Shown: piece after piece, positions 23,968-31,923 of the stretch
Position numbering within the stretch: the stretch's first letter is position 1
How the letters are laid out: every line of letters starts with the position of its first letter
Virus record (IMG/VR): IMGVR_UViG_3300005253_000051
Location: 17,506-81,505 of that record
Source: a virus
Direction: 5' to 3' (one strand)
DNA: 64,000 nucleotides
Position numbers and translations under genes: made by a program
The notes under the pieces: model-generated
The model's database searches: none
What the model was told of the DNA's origin: nothing
The model's input: the letters and a program-made list of their open reading frames with translations, nothing else

Positions 23968-24218
23968 TATCTCCCAGGGCGATACTTGGCACAGCGGCGT
24001 CCAGCGCGCGTCATCTTGAAGCGCACGCAGTGACGTAGACTGCCGCCCATGGTGCCCGGCCCGTACTTAGCGCACCTGCGACCAGCACGGGTCATCTCAT
24101 AGCGCAAGCAGGTCTTGTACTCGCCACTGAGCCCCTTGCTAGGGCCGTACTTCGCACAGCGTTTGCCAGCACGGGTCATCCTGAAACTAATACAGGTCTT
24201 ATATTCTCCGTGCATCAT
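23967..24218 (-). CDS. Cys/Arg-rich triple-repeat basic protein, 83 aa
   Basis: Three tandem ~25-residue repeats, each of form YKTC-x5-MTRAG-x-RCAKYGP (GEYKTCISFRMTRAGKRC; GEYKTCLRYEMTRAGRRC; LRHCVRFKMTRAGRRC). Net charge strongly positive, two Cys per repeat. Related to the two-repeat protein at 21690. Likely binds DNA inside the virion or cross-links capsid parts. No known family recognised. Confidence 0.65.
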   Translation of the reverse strand: MMHGEYKTCISFRMTRAGKRCAKYGPSKGLSGEYKTCLRYEMTRAGRRCAKYGPGTMGGSLRHCVRFKMTRAGRRCAKYRPGR

Positions 24219-24230
24219 GGTCGAATCCTC

Positions 24231-24665
24231 CTACGAGGCATCAGTGAACGGGCGCCCGACTACCAGCACCGTGAGAAAGGCCAGATCGCTAAAAAGAGTT
24301 GAATACAGCGTGCCCCCAACCAATTCAATTAGCGGCGCTAGCACACCCGGGGCCTGGTAAAACCTCAGGTGCCCTGAATTGATTCCAGCAGGGGCTGTAT
24401 CGCGCTCCCATAAGACAGACAGGCTCGTGGTGCCCCCCACCCCCGGAGTAGGTTGCTCTAGCAAGGTGGGAATGCAAGCATGAACCTCTCGAAAAAGATT
24501 CAGCCCCGCAATCCCAAAATCTAGAGGTTCACCGCCTACAGGATAAGTATTCCCGTCGGCAGGATCAATCGCGATATCTGCGACCACGATCGGCAGATCA
24601 CCAGCGTTCGGAGACGGAAGCGTGGTGTTGGTGTTGTACCGAACAGTGATGGTAGAAAGAGCCAT
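24231..24665 (-). CDS. Probable structural beta protein, 144 aa
   Basis: STITVRYNTNTTLPSPNAGD, TTSLSVLWERDTAPAG and TLYSTLFSDLAFLTVLVVG. Beta-rich with a hydrophobic C terminus. Position within the virion-like block suggests a minor capsid or spike component. Confidence 0.5.
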   Translation of the reverse strand: MALSTITVRYNTNTTLPSPNAGDLPIVVADIAIDPADGNTYPVGGEPLDFGIAGLNLFREVHACIPTLLEQPTPGVGGTTSLSVLWERDTAPAGINSGHLRFYQAPGVLAPLIELVGGTLYSTLFSDLAFLTVLVVGRPFTDAS

Positions 24666-24667
24666 TG

Positions 24668-24820
24668 CTACCTTTCCAGACAGTCACTCATACAGCGGCG
24701 AAACCGAGGTTTGCCCTTGCACACCCTTCGAGCGCAGTTGGCGAACCTCTTCTGCTGTGATGTTTCACGACGACCGAGTGTCCTGCGACGGGGGCGATAG
24801 CGTTTGCGTCTACGAGCCAT
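24668..24820 (-). CDS. Arginine-rich protamine-like protein, 50 aa
   Basis: Start at 24820 (MARRRKRYRPRRRTLGRR) is preceded by AGGAGGA. About one third Arg/Lys, with four C-terminal cysteines (NCARRVCKGKPRFRRC). Fits a DNA-condensing virion core peptide, similar in character to adenovirus mu/VII-type proteins, by composition only. Confidence 0.6.
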   Translation of the reverse strand: MARRRKRYRPRRRTLGRRETSQQKRFANCARRVCKGKPRFRRCMSDCLER

Positions 24821-24830
24821 GTTCTTCCTC

Positions 24831-25583
24831 CTAGAAGAGACTGTGAATGGCAAATTCTGGGTTAAGACCTTGGGGAATCACGGTGCTAGAAGCATTGTTG
24901 GTGAATGCAAACACCTCCAGAAAATCTCCAGCAGTTAGATCGAAATCGCTAGCAAACTCTGTGGTGACGTCAAACCCAACGGTTCCTGTCAAAGTTTCCG
25001 TGGCTTCTACAAGGATTCCGTTGATGGCAATCGTAAGCCTCTGCGTGTGATTGGCAATGGGAGCAACTGTCCCGTACTTGGCGGTAACAGCATACCGACC
25101 GGGGCTAGCGATCACGAAACGACTGAGTGGAAGATTTACGATTCCACCGAAATCGTATTCGAGCGTATTGAACAAGAGCTTCGTATCAGGAAAACCCGCA
25201 GGGATTGCTTGCGTGACCGTATTCCGCATCTTCCCTGCAGCAGTTGCCTCTCCTGCCGACGAAACCCCTTGATTGAGGATGAATGGCTGCGGGACCAAGG
25301 AGCCATCTGGTTGAGCGCCAGGTTGAGGCTGAGTCGATCCGAACTCACGGCGAATCGTGTGCCACGAGCTAGCCCAAACATCGACCGCATCAGGAGACTC
25401 GTCGGCTAGACGCGTGACCGTGATGTCGATGTCGTCTGCCGTAACTTGGAAGCCACCTTCGTTCGGCGCCACAATATCAGGGACGAGGTTTCGCGGAGGG
25501 TTGACCAGTCCATGAGGAAGAGAAACCGGAACACCAACAACTAGGCCGGTGAACTGGACGATGCTTTCGATTTTGATTCCCAT
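24831..25583 (-). CDS. Virion-type protein with C1q-like C-terminal domain (paralogue A)
   Basis: 250 residues. N-terminal base domain (VQFTGLVVGVPVSLPHGLV; PDIVAPNEGGFQVT; VDVWASSWHTIRREFGS; QPDGSLVPQPFILNQG) and a C-terminal domain with LSRFVIASPGRYAVTAKYG and LTAGDFLEVFAFTNN, a pattern resembling C1q/TNF-like jelly rolls. One of three tandem copies; the divergent C-terminal tips suggest receptor-binding or decoration diversity. Confidence 0.65.
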   Translation of the reverse strand: MGIKIESIVQFTGLVVGVPVSLPHGLVNPPRNLVPDIVAPNEGGFQVTADDIDITVTRLADESPDAVDVWASSWHTIRREFGSTQPQPGAQPDGSLVPQPFILNQGVSSAGEATAAGKMRNTVTQAIPAGFPDTKLLFNTLEYDFGGIVNLPLSRFVIASPGRYAVTAKYGTVAPIANHTQRLTIAINGILVEATETLTGTVGFDVTTEFASDFDLTAGDFLEVFAFTNNASSTVIPQGLNPEFAIHSLF

Positions 25584-25594
25584 AGTCCTGAACC

Positions 25595-26344
25595 CTAGAA
25601 GTTGCTGTGGATGGCGAACACAGGCTCGCGGCCGTTTGCAATCAGTGTACTAGCGCCGGCAGACAAGAATGCAAATACCTCCAGGAAATCTCCAGCGACT
25701 AGATTGAAGTCGCTAGCGAATACTGGAGTGATTCCGAACGCGATTGATGCTGTCAATTCTTCTACAGTCTCCACAAAAATCCCGTTGATGGCAATCGTAA
25801 GTTGCTGCGTGAAAGCAGCACCGGGGGCAGTCGTCGCATACTTGGATGTAACGGTATACCGACCAGGTTCAGTGATCACGAAACGATCAAGTCCGATGTT
25901 TACGATTCCACCGAAATCGTAATCGATCGAGTCAAACGCGACCTTTGTGTTTACCCCTGCGGGGATTGCTTGAATAACAAGCGCTCGTATCTTTGCGGTA
26001 ACAGCTGCCTCCCCTGATTCCGAAACCCCTTGGTTGATGATGAACGGCTGTGGAACCAGCGAACCATCCGGCTGAATACCGGGCTGAGGCTGAGTCGATC
26101 CGAACTCGCGGCGGATCGTGTGCCACGAGCTAGCCCAAACATCGACCGAATCAGGAGACTCGTCGGCTAGGCGCGTAACCGTAATGTTGGTGTCATCGGC
26201 AGTGACCAGGAAGCCGCCTTCGTTTGGCGCCACAACATCAGGGACGAGCTTTCGCGGAGGGTTGACCAGCCCGTGGGGAAGAGAGACCGGATCATCAACA
26301 ATGAGATCGATGAACTGGACGATTGCTTCGATTTTGATTCCCAT
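25595..26344 (-). CDS. Virion-type protein with C1q-like C-terminal domain (paralogue B)
   Basis: 249 residues, same two-domain layout as its neighbours: PDVVAPNEGGFLVTADDTN, VDVWASSWHTIRREFGS, then LDRFVITEPGRYTVTSKYA and LVAGDFLEVFAFLSA. Overall very close to A and C, with substitutions concentrated in the C-terminal half. Tandem duplication is evident. Confidence 0.65.
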   Translation of the reverse strand: MGIKIEAIVQFIDLIVDDPVSLPHGLVNPPRKLVPDVVAPNEGGFLVTADDTNITVTRLADESPDSVDVWASSWHTIRREFGSTQPQPGIQPDGSLVPQPFIINQGVSESGEAAVTAKIRALVIQAIPAGVNTKVAFDSIDYDFGGIVNIGLDRFVITEPGRYTVTSKYATTAPGAAFTQQLTIAINGIFVETVEELTASIAFGITPVFASDFNLVAGDFLEVFAFLSAGASTLIANGREPVFAIHSNF

Positions 26345-26359
26345 AGTCCGAACCCAACC

Positions 26360-27106
26360 CTAGAAGTTGCTATGAACAGCGAACATAGATTCACGAAGAC
26401 CCGTGAGTGTGGAGGCGCCAGTGTTGAGTAGAGCAAACACCTCCAAGAAATCTCCAACGGCTAAATCGAAGTCGCTAGCGAATACTACGGTAACTCCCCG
26501 GCCAGCGATTGATGTAAGAGTTTGAGTAGCCTTTACGAGAATCCCGTTGATGGCAATCGAAAGCCTTTGCACGTGGTTGGCACCAACAGATTGTGTGCCG
26601 TACCTAGCTTCGACGCTGTATCGACCAGCGGTAACGATCACGAATCGATCGAGCCCGATGTTTACGATTCCACCGAAATCGTAATCGGTCACATCGAATG
26701 TGAGTTTCGTGTCTGCCGCCGCTGGAAGCACTTGAGCGACAGAAGCTGTAATCTTCCCGGAGACGGCCGCCTCTGCCGCTTGTGAAACCCCTTGGTTGAT
26801 CACGAATGGCTGCGGAACCAGTGAACCATCTGGCTGGATACCGGGCTGGGGTTGAGTCGATCCGAACTCGCGCCGCATTGTGTGCCACGAGCTGGCCCAG
26901 ACATCGACCGCATCAGGAGAATCGTCGGCAAGACGCGTGACTGTGATGTCGATGTCGTCTGCGGTAACTTGGAAACCGCCTTCGTTCGGCACCAAAAGGT
27001 CGGGGACAAGATTTCGCGGAGGGTTGACCAACCCGTGGGGAAGAGCGACCGGCACGCCAACAGCTAGATTGGTGAACTGGACGATGCTTTCGATTTTAAT
27101 TCCCAT
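26360..27106 (-). CDS. Virion-type protein with C1q-like C-terminal domain (paralogue C)
   Basis: 248 residues; first gene of the leftward virion block. NLAVGVPVALPHGLVNPPRN, PDLLVPNEGGFQVT, VDVWASSWHTMRREFGS, then LDRFVIVTAGRYSVEARYG and LAVGDFLEVFALLNTG. A 107-bp gap upstream likely holds the promoter; 9-bp inverted repeats ATAACTCTA/TAGAGTTAT lie near the two ends of that gap. Confidence 0.65.
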   Translation of the reverse strand: MGIKIESIVQFTNLAVGVPVALPHGLVNPPRNLVPDLLVPNEGGFQVTADDIDITVTRLADDSPDAVDVWASSWHTMRREFGSTQPQPGIQPDGSLVPQPFVINQGVSQAAEAAVSGKITASVAQVLPAAADTKLTFDVTDYDFGGIVNIGLDRFVIVTAGRYSVEARYGTQSVGANHVQRLSIAINGILVKATQTLTSIAGRGVTVVFASDFDLAVGDFLEVFALLNTGASTLTGLRESMFAVHSNF

Positions 27107-27213
27107 GGGATAACTCTACTCGCTTCCAGCGGGGTTCGAACTGCTCTTACCATACCAAACCATTCGGGATCACTGTAGTAATGAAGCCCGCCAGAGCTGA
27201 AAATAGAGTTATT

Positions 27214-28026
27214 TCATAACGTTGTCGTGATGATCACGCACGGAGCATCCCCACGGCCGGCGGGGTCTGAGTTGATCGCGCGCTTTTCGCCCGTAAGTTC
27301 CAAGTGAGCCCACTCGCTGTAGAGATACTGGATCAACTCGGTGTTCGCGTTGTGCGCGATCACTGCGACGCCGCGCTCATGGGCTAGGAAAAGCTCTTCG
27401 GCGAGTCGAGTCTGATCGTCGTCGGAGAACCCCGAGGCGACGTAGTTTACATAGCCGCCATGGTAGGGGGGATCTATGTAGAGCAAGTCGCCGCACTTCG
27501 CCGCGTGGATCGGCTCGACAAAATCTAGTGCTACCAGCGTCGTGCCTTGGAGTACAGTGGCTACTTCCTGGAGGTGTTCGAGGTTCGGAAAAAGCCCCGC
27601 GTCGCGCCGATTCGGATCGCCAAAGGGCACGTTGAATCCCCCGCTTTTGTTCTCGCGGTGCAACCCGTTGAAGCCGGTTTTGTTCAGATAGATAAACCGC
27701 GCTGCACGCTCGATCGAACACGTTGGATCTTGCTCACGGATCCAGCAGTAGTAGTCCTTGGTGATGCAGTTGCCCAGCATATCCAGCATCGTCCTAAGCC
27801 GCTCGCACGGTACATCCCGAACGACGCGGTAGAGGTTCATCAGGTCGTCACAGGCGTCGCTGAGGAACATCTGAGGACGCGCTACAGCCAGCGCCATCGC
27901 GCCGCCGCCGACGAACGGCTCGATATACCGGCCGCCGGTCTTGTCGAGCAACGTTGAGATGCGCGAGCTGAGAACGGGGACAGCCCATGCTTTCCCGCCC
28001 GCCCACTTGAGTAGGGGCTTAGTCAA
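27214..28026 (-). CDS. dam: Dam-type DNA adenine methyltransferase
   Basis: 270 residues, class D12/Dam family. FxGxG-type SAM motif as LLKWAGGKAWAVPVL and EPFVGGGAMALAV; catalytic DPPY as LLYIDPPYHGGYVNYV. Family members methylate N6 of adenine, usually in GATC, which would shield phage DNA or time replication. It overlaps the HNH gene by 8 bp. Target site not determinable here. Confidence 0.9.
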   Translation of the reverse strand: MTKPLLKWAGGKAWAVPVLSSRISTLLDKTGGRYIEPFVGGGAMALAVARPQMFLSDACDDLMNLYRVVRDVPCERLRTMLDMLGNCITKDYYCWIREQDPTCSIERAARFIYLNKTGFNGLHRENKSGGFNVPFGDPNRRDAGLFPNLEHLQEVATVLQGTTLVALDFVEPIHAAKCGDLLYIDPPYHGGYVNYVASGFSDDDQTRLAEELFLAHERGVAVIAHNANTELIQYLYSEWAHLELTGEKRAINSDPAGRGDAPCVIITTTL

Positions 28027-28657
28027 GATGTGCCCAACTAATGCCGTTTACGATCCTACTGATTTGTGATCTAGAAACACCGTATTTTTTGGAAAGCGCT
28101 TTCTTGGTCATTGAGTCTTTGGCGTACGCTTTACGAATCATTTTTACTTGGTACTCGTTCAGCTTTTCTCCTGGTTTTGGAATACCTTTATTCTGAAATG
28201 TATTCTGTCCCCAACGAACACCATTTACGATTTTCCTGATCTGCCCTTGGGACACACCATAATTTTCAGCTAGTGCCTTAGCCGTCACTGAACTTTCAGC
28301 GTATGCTTTACGAATCGCCGTTACTTGGTCCCTGCTCAGCTTTTGTGCTGGTATGCCTTTCTTCTGAAAGACATTCCTGCCCTTGTTCCACATGTCGCGG
28401 CTATTATCAGCAGCCGTTCCTAACCACAGGTGATCAGGCCGGACACAGATAGGATTATCGCAGTGATGACATACCATCAGCCCTTCGGGGATTTCCCCGT
28501 AAACTAATTCCCACGACACACGGTGTGCTCTACGTGATGACCATGGCCCTGAACGAACTTGACCGTAGTCGCCCCGAGTCTTAGAGCCAGTCCACAGCCA
28601 GCACTCCCCCGACTTGTCTACCTTGACCCAGAACCGATCAGCTAATGCCCTAGTCAT
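28019..28657 (-). CDS. HNH endonuclease with two HTH repeats
   Basis: 212 residues. N-terminal HNH of the phage/intron type (ECWLWTG; RAHRVSWELVYGEIPEGL; VCHHCDNPICVRPDHLWLG) followed by two copies of a ~50-residue helix-turn-helix unit (VTAIRKAYAESSVTAKALAE and VKMIRKAYAKDSMTKKALSK, each ending in a YGVS...QIRKIVNG-like turn). This is the layout of free-standing homing endonucleases with NUMOD-like DNA-recognition modules. AT-richer than its neighbours, consistent with acquisition. Confidence 0.85.
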   Translation of the reverse strand: MTRALADRFWVKVDKSGECWLWTGSKTRGDYGQVRSGPWSSRRAHRVSWELVYGEIPEGLMVCHHCDNPICVRPDHLWLGTAADNSRDMWNKGRNVFQKKGIPAQKLSRDQVTAIRKAYAESSVTAKALAENYGVSQGQIRKIVNGVRWGQNTFQNKGIPKPGEKLNEYQVKMIRKAYAKDSMTKKALSKKYGVSRSQISRIVNGISWAHLD

Positions 28658-28781
28658 TTTTCATCACCGGGAAAACACACCTGGTGAGCCTATCGACTTT
28701 TCTCTCTAGTGACAGCACGCGCCACACGAACATGCTCACCCACATAGACAACCCCACCACCACAAACTCGATGCCTGTCAT
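28650..28781 (-). CDS. 43-aa single-span membrane peptide
   Basis: IEFVVVGLSMWVSMFVWRVL forms one membrane helix at the N terminus, followed by a basic tail (ERKVDRLTRC). It begins two bases after the stop of the RiPP-like peptide gene and overlaps the HNH start by 8 bp. It might help export or act with the RiPP-like peptide; that link is positional only. Confidence 0.5.
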   Translation of the reverse strand: MTGIEFVVVGLSMWVSMFVWRVLSLERKVDRLTRCVFPVMKND

Positions 28782-28783
28782 GG

Positions 28784-28981
28784 TCAACACAGTTTCGGAA
28801 AGGCGCTCGTGCATCCCAGATTGGGATCAGAGCAAGGGCCACAGAACGTGAAGCGGTAGCAAGTAGCCTTGAGGGAACAGATAACAGACCACAGAGTGAG
28901 CACGCCGCCAGCTCGAACATGATCGAGTTGACGGACGGTGAGCCTGGACAACTTGAGCTTAGATCGTTGTTTACGTTTCAT
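28784..28981 (-). CDS. RiPP-precursor-like peptide A (double-glycine leader, Cys-rich core)
   Basis: 65 residues. Leader-like half: KLKLSRLTVRQLDHVRAGG, with the K-L-x-L-x-x-L-T-V...L...GG pattern of class I lanthipeptide-type natural-product precursors. Core-like half: TLWSVICS, TCYRFTFCGPCSDPNLGC and a 7-residue extension ending in Cys. The five core cysteines have the same spacing (5, 5, 2, 6) as in the homologue at 49775-49948. No LanB, LanC, radical SAM or cyclodehydratase gene is in the window. Alternatives: a small zinc-binding protein with a basic N terminus. Confidence 0.6.
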   Translation of the reverse strand: MKRKQRSKLKLSRLTVRQLDHVRAGGVLTLWSVICSLKATCYRFTFCGPCSDPNLGCTSAFPKLC

Positions 28982-29323
28982 CTACTCCCCTCCGATAATC
29001 GCGGTGTAGATCTCGCCGTTCACTACGGAGCCGATGCTCTGCGACGCCTTCGCCAGTTCACTTAGAACCTTTTCGAGCAGAGCTATCTCGCTTCTTCCGG
29101 CCATTCCTTGTGTTGCTATCGCGCCGCTGCTGCCCTGAATCGCGAGCATCGAGATCGCGTCGGCCGACGACTTCACCATCTCCTTGATCTGGCGAAGCGT
29201 CGCGATCTTTTCCATGATCTCGCTCTGAGCTTTTGCCATCGTCGCCGCTGCCCCGAGCACTTCCTTCTGAATCGTGTGCTTCGGAACCATCTGGATCTGT
29301 ACGTTCGCCTGTGCCTGGCTCAT
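28982..29323 (-). CDS. Hypothetical helical protein, 113 aa
   Basis: All-helical: EVLGAAATMAKAQSEIMEK, then EIALLEKVLSELAKASQSIG. No cysteines and no motif. The start lies inside the 3' part of the TSCPD gene frame. Could be a small scaffold or coiled-coil protein. Confidence 0.6.
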   Translation of the reverse strand: MSQAQANVQIQMVPKHTIQKEVLGAAATMAKAQSEIMEKIATLRQIKEMVKSSADAISMLAIQGSSGAIATQGMAGRSEIALLEKVLSELAKASQSIGSVVNGEIYTAIIGGE

Positions 29324-29672
29324 CTAGAAACCTCTTTTCTAACCAGCGGCAAATGTAGCTCACTGGACTTTCTGCAAATCGAATCGCGTGGGTATCGGTC
29401 ATCCCCGCGGGCTCGAAGCGCATGTTTTTGAACTTGTCCACAATGACTTGCAATGGCGTGCCCGTCTGCAAAAGCAGAGAGACCGCGATGGCCCACGCAT
29501 CGATAAAACCAGAGACGTCGGAACCCTGCTTGTCCATCTTGACGAAAATCTCGCCGAGACGTCCATCGGGGTAAAGCCCGACGGTAACGTAGCCCTTATG
29601 GTCCTCCTTGGCGTGGATTACGAACTTGTGCGTGATGCCGCGCCGCTCTGCGGGCAGACGTTCTCTAGTCAT
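29058..29672 (-). CDS. TSCPD-domain protein with charged C-terminal extension
   Basis: Start at 29672 (MTRERLPAERRGITHKF), next to the AAAAGGAAAA stretch. Residues 1-110 match the TSCPD domain found at the C terminus of B12-dependent ribonucleotide reductases and alone in phages: KFVIHAKEDHKGYVTVGLYP, GEIFVKMDKQGSDVSG, VDKFKNMRFEPAGMT. Beyond ~residue 120 the frame continues as an Asp/Ser/Arg/Gly-rich tail lying over the next gene in another frame; the tail may be real but disordered. A role linked to dNTP supply is inferred from the family. Confidence 0.75.
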   Translation of the reverse strand: MTRERLPAERRGITHKFVIHAKEDHKGYVTVGLYPDGRLGEIFVKMDKQGSDVSGFIDAWAIAVSLLLQTGTPLQVIVDKFKNMRFEPAGMTDTHAIRFAESPVSYICRWLEKRFLDEPGTGERTDPDGSEAHDSEGSARGSGDDGKSSERDHGKDRDASPDQGDGEVVGRRDLDARDSGQQRRDSNTRNGRKKRDSSARKGSK

Positions 29673-29916
29673 GTTTTCCTTTTGGTAACTCAAACTCCGA
29701 AGCGGCAGCAAGTTCGGCGCTCAGTTGGCGCGTGTAGACTCGATCCAATTCAGGAAGCCCGCTTTCTAGAGTCATGGCCCACGTCTGAAGTCCGATCACC
29801 AGAGCGATCAGCTCTTGGTGGATCTTGTCGTCTGGCACGAGTGCTAGCCGAGTTGTAATTAGATCTAGGACTTGCTCAACGACCTCTCGTGAGCGATGTA
29901 CTGCTTCGGGTGTCAT
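29665..29916 (-). CDS. Hypothetical helical protein, 83 aa
   Basis: MTPEAVHRSREVVEQVLDLI then VIGLQTWAMTLESGLPELD; overlaps the TSCPD gene start by 8 bp. Function unknown. Confidence 0.55.
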   Translation of the reverse strand: MTPEAVHRSREVVEQVLDLITTRLALVPDDKIHQELIALVIGLQTWAMTLESGLPELDRVYTRQLSAELAAASEFELPKGKHD

Positions 29917-29957
29917 TGTAGAAAGACGCCTCTACTGGATCGGAAATTCACCATACC

Positions 29958-30224
29958 TTACTCATGAAACGCTTGCTTGCGATGCGCTTGAGCAGTAGCA
30001 ATAGCTTCTAACCAAACCTCGTTGTTGGACACGGGTACCCAAAGAATGCCTTCATCTGTTTCGACTTTGAAATGCACTTCTGCATTTTGGGTAACTGTAG
30101 CCAGGTCGGTATCGTTTTCTTCATAGGCTTCATGAAGCAAAACCCGAACAGGAAGACCTTCCCGAAGAGCGCCCGACCAAAGCAAGTACCTACCAGGATT
30201 CATATGGCTCAAAACGTGATGCAT
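29958..30224 (-). CDS. Hypothetical protein, 88 aa
   Basis: MHHVLSHMNPGRYLLWSGAL then a beta-rich region AEVHFKVETDEGILWVPVSN and a helical end. Unknown function. About 70 bp upstream of its start contain no gene. Confidence 0.55.
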   Translation of the reverse strand: MHHVLSHMNPGRYLLWSGALREGLPVRVLLHEAYEENDTDLATVTQNAEVHFKVETDEGILWVPVSNNEVWLEAIATAQAHRKQAFHE

Positions 30225-30295
30225 TAGTTGCTCTTTTCCTTTTCCGACTCCGGCGGCAGCCGCCGCCCCTCAGTGAGTGGTGTACTGCGACGCCT

Positions 30296-30688
30296 CTACT
30301 GGATACCTAGCTTTTCGCTAACAAGCACCGCCCAGCACTCATGGCATCGTCCCCCGGTCCCTCTCGCCGTAAACGGAAGTCCGCATTCACACGGCGGCGG
30401 CAGGGGCGGAAGATCGTCCGTGTTCAGCACGGACGACACACTCATGCCCAGCACAGGCGGCACCAAGTCTTTCTGAATGGAACGAATCCGACGCCAAATC
30501 ACGGCGCCCAACGTGAGCGTGACCAAGAGTCCCACGATCCGAACACCCGCAGACCACGGGTTGTCGTCTCGAATTTCGGCGGCTACTAGAAAAACGAACT
30601 CGATCAACGAAATCGTGCCGAGAAGCGCTGCCGCTGCGAGAATCTTCTTGACGTTCTTAGACGCCGTTTCACTGAGTCCAGGAATCAT
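30296..30688 (-). CDS. Two-span membrane protein with C-terminal zinc knuckle
   Basis: 130 residues. Two membrane helices (ILAAAALLGTISLIEFVFLV and VGLLVTLTLGAVIW), then a cytoplasmic-type tail with PCECGLPF and GGRCHECW, a Cys4 zinc site. Unknown role; could anchor a nucleic-acid or protein partner at the membrane. Confidence 0.6.
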   Translation of the reverse strand: MIPGLSETASKNVKKILAAAALLGTISLIEFVFLVAAEIRDDNPWSAGVRIVGLLVTLTLGAVIWRRIRSIQKDLVPPVLGMSVSSVLNTDDLPPLPPPCECGLPFTARGTGGRCHECWAVLVSEKLGIQ

Positions 30689-30691
30689 TTC

Positions 30692-31090
30692 TCAGTCCTC
30701 TCGAATTCGATCGACTAGATCGTCTAACTCGGTCGGCAACCCCGATGCGGCTATCTCGTCTTCCGTCCACATGAGCGCCATCATGTTCCACAGCACCGCC
30801 GCGCCATGGTCTTCGTCGATCTTGCCCTCGATCCAGTCGGCAAGATGTCGCTCCAGTGACGCGAGCGTGCGCTGAAGGGGGATCCCCTTGCGCCAGTTAT
30901 TGGGGCCGTACTTCTCGGCGCCCGCAGAGTAGAGATCCGCGAGCCGGCGAAGCGGACCGAGCGGAATCAGATCGAAACGCGGCTTGCCGCTTTGCATGTC
31001 GCGCTGGGCGCCGGTTTCAAAGTCCTGGCGCTCGCCGGAGTCCTTGACGACGTACTTATTGCTCTTGCACTTGAGATCGGGTTTGCTCAT
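30692..31090 (-). CDS. DUF5664 / dATP-dGTP diphosphohydrolase N-terminal-like protein
   Basis: 132 residues from the ATG at 31090 (ATGA overlap with thyX). GKPRFDLIPLGPLRRLADLY, AGAEKYGPNNWRKG and LERHLADWIEGKIDEDHG match the phage family annotated as dATP/dGTP diphosphohydrolase N-terminal or MazG-like (His, Glu and Asp metal ligands on helices). Likely acts in nucleotide-pool control with thyX. Substrate not proven. Confidence 0.75.
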   Translation of the reverse strand: MSKPDLKCKSNKYVVKDSGERQDFETGAQRDMQSGKPRFDLIPLGPLRRLADLYSAGAEKYGPNNWRKGIPLQRTLASLERHLADWIEGKIDEDHGAAVLWNMMALMWTEDEIAASGLPTELDDLVDRIRED

Positions 31091-31923
31091 GATCCCCATC
31101 CTAATTCGTTAACGAAGCGCTGGACCTTGTCTAGAAATTCATCGGCTTCACGCTCCGTAGGGAAGTCCCCTTTATCCACGGCGGGGACTGATGCCGTAGC
31201 GAGGATCTTTGCGAGTGCCTTGACTTCGTGCCTAGTAAGAAACATCCCGTTGAGCCGGTAGTCCTCGAACGCTTCCCACGCCAGCGGCACGATCGGCTTG
31301 ATTAGTTCAGCCATGGCCTCGGCATAGACGCGGATCTCGTACTGCGCGTGCGAGTCGAGGCGAAGGCTCAGAAAGTGGAACAGGTTGTGAAGATCGATCT
31401 TCCAAATCCACTGCGTGTAGGTCGAGAGCGGCAGGTTGATGCGCGCCAGCTCGCGCGCCATACCGGCTTCGAGGCGGTACTGATAGGCCGAGAACGCATC
31501 GTCACTTTCACGCTTGAACGATTCCGCGTGAAGATCAGCATTAAGTACCGTTTCAGACGCAGAACCTTGCTTGTTATTCTTAGACTGCCGCATCAGTCGA
31601 ATCGACAAAGGCGTATAGGACTCCGCTGGTAGTTCCGAATAGCGTGCACTCATCTCGTTGATGCTGGCCGTACGATGACGCACCCACTGCCGCGCGACGA
31701 AGATCGGCATCTTCGCCCGGAACTTCAGTTCCACCATCTCGAACGGAGTCGTGTGGCGCTTGCGCATGAGGTAGCGGATCAGACCGCGGTTCTCTTGCAC
31801 GGGTCTCACGTTCTCACCCGCGATGGATACGCGAGCGGCATCAATGATCGCTTGATCGTCGCCCATGACGTCCACTAACTCGACGAAGCCGTGGTGGTCA
31901 AGAACGTCAATTCGTTTGGTCAT
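31087..31923 (-). CDS. thyX: Flavin-dependent thymidylate synthase
   Basis: 278 residues from the ATG at 31923 (GGAG upstream; open frame extends to 32028). The ThyX signature RHR-x7-S-x-R appears as RHRTASINEMSARY. It makes dTMP from dUMP using FAD, NADPH and methylene-THF, feeding phage DNA synthesis with the adjacent dCMP deaminase. It overlaps the upstream gene by 17 bp and the downstream gene by ATGA. Confidence 0.93.
   Translation of the reverse strand: MTKRIDVLDHHGFVELVDVMGDDQAIIDAARVSIAGENVRPVQENRGLIRYLMRKRHTTPFEMVELKFRAKMPIFVARQWVRHRTASINEMSARYSELPAESYTPLSIRLMRQSKNNKQGSASETVLNADLHAESFKRESDDAFSAYQYRLEAGMARELARINLPLSTYTQWIWKIDLHNLFHFLSLRLDSHAQYEIRVYAEAMAELIKPIVPLAWEAFEDYRLNGMFLTRHEVKALAKILATASVPAVDKGDFPTEREADEFLDKVQRFVNELGWGS

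Noticed and set aside
27120-27150. Possible tRNA T-loop (GGTTCGAAC)
   Set aside because: The flanking bases do not form a T stem on either strand and no anticodon or acceptor stem is present.
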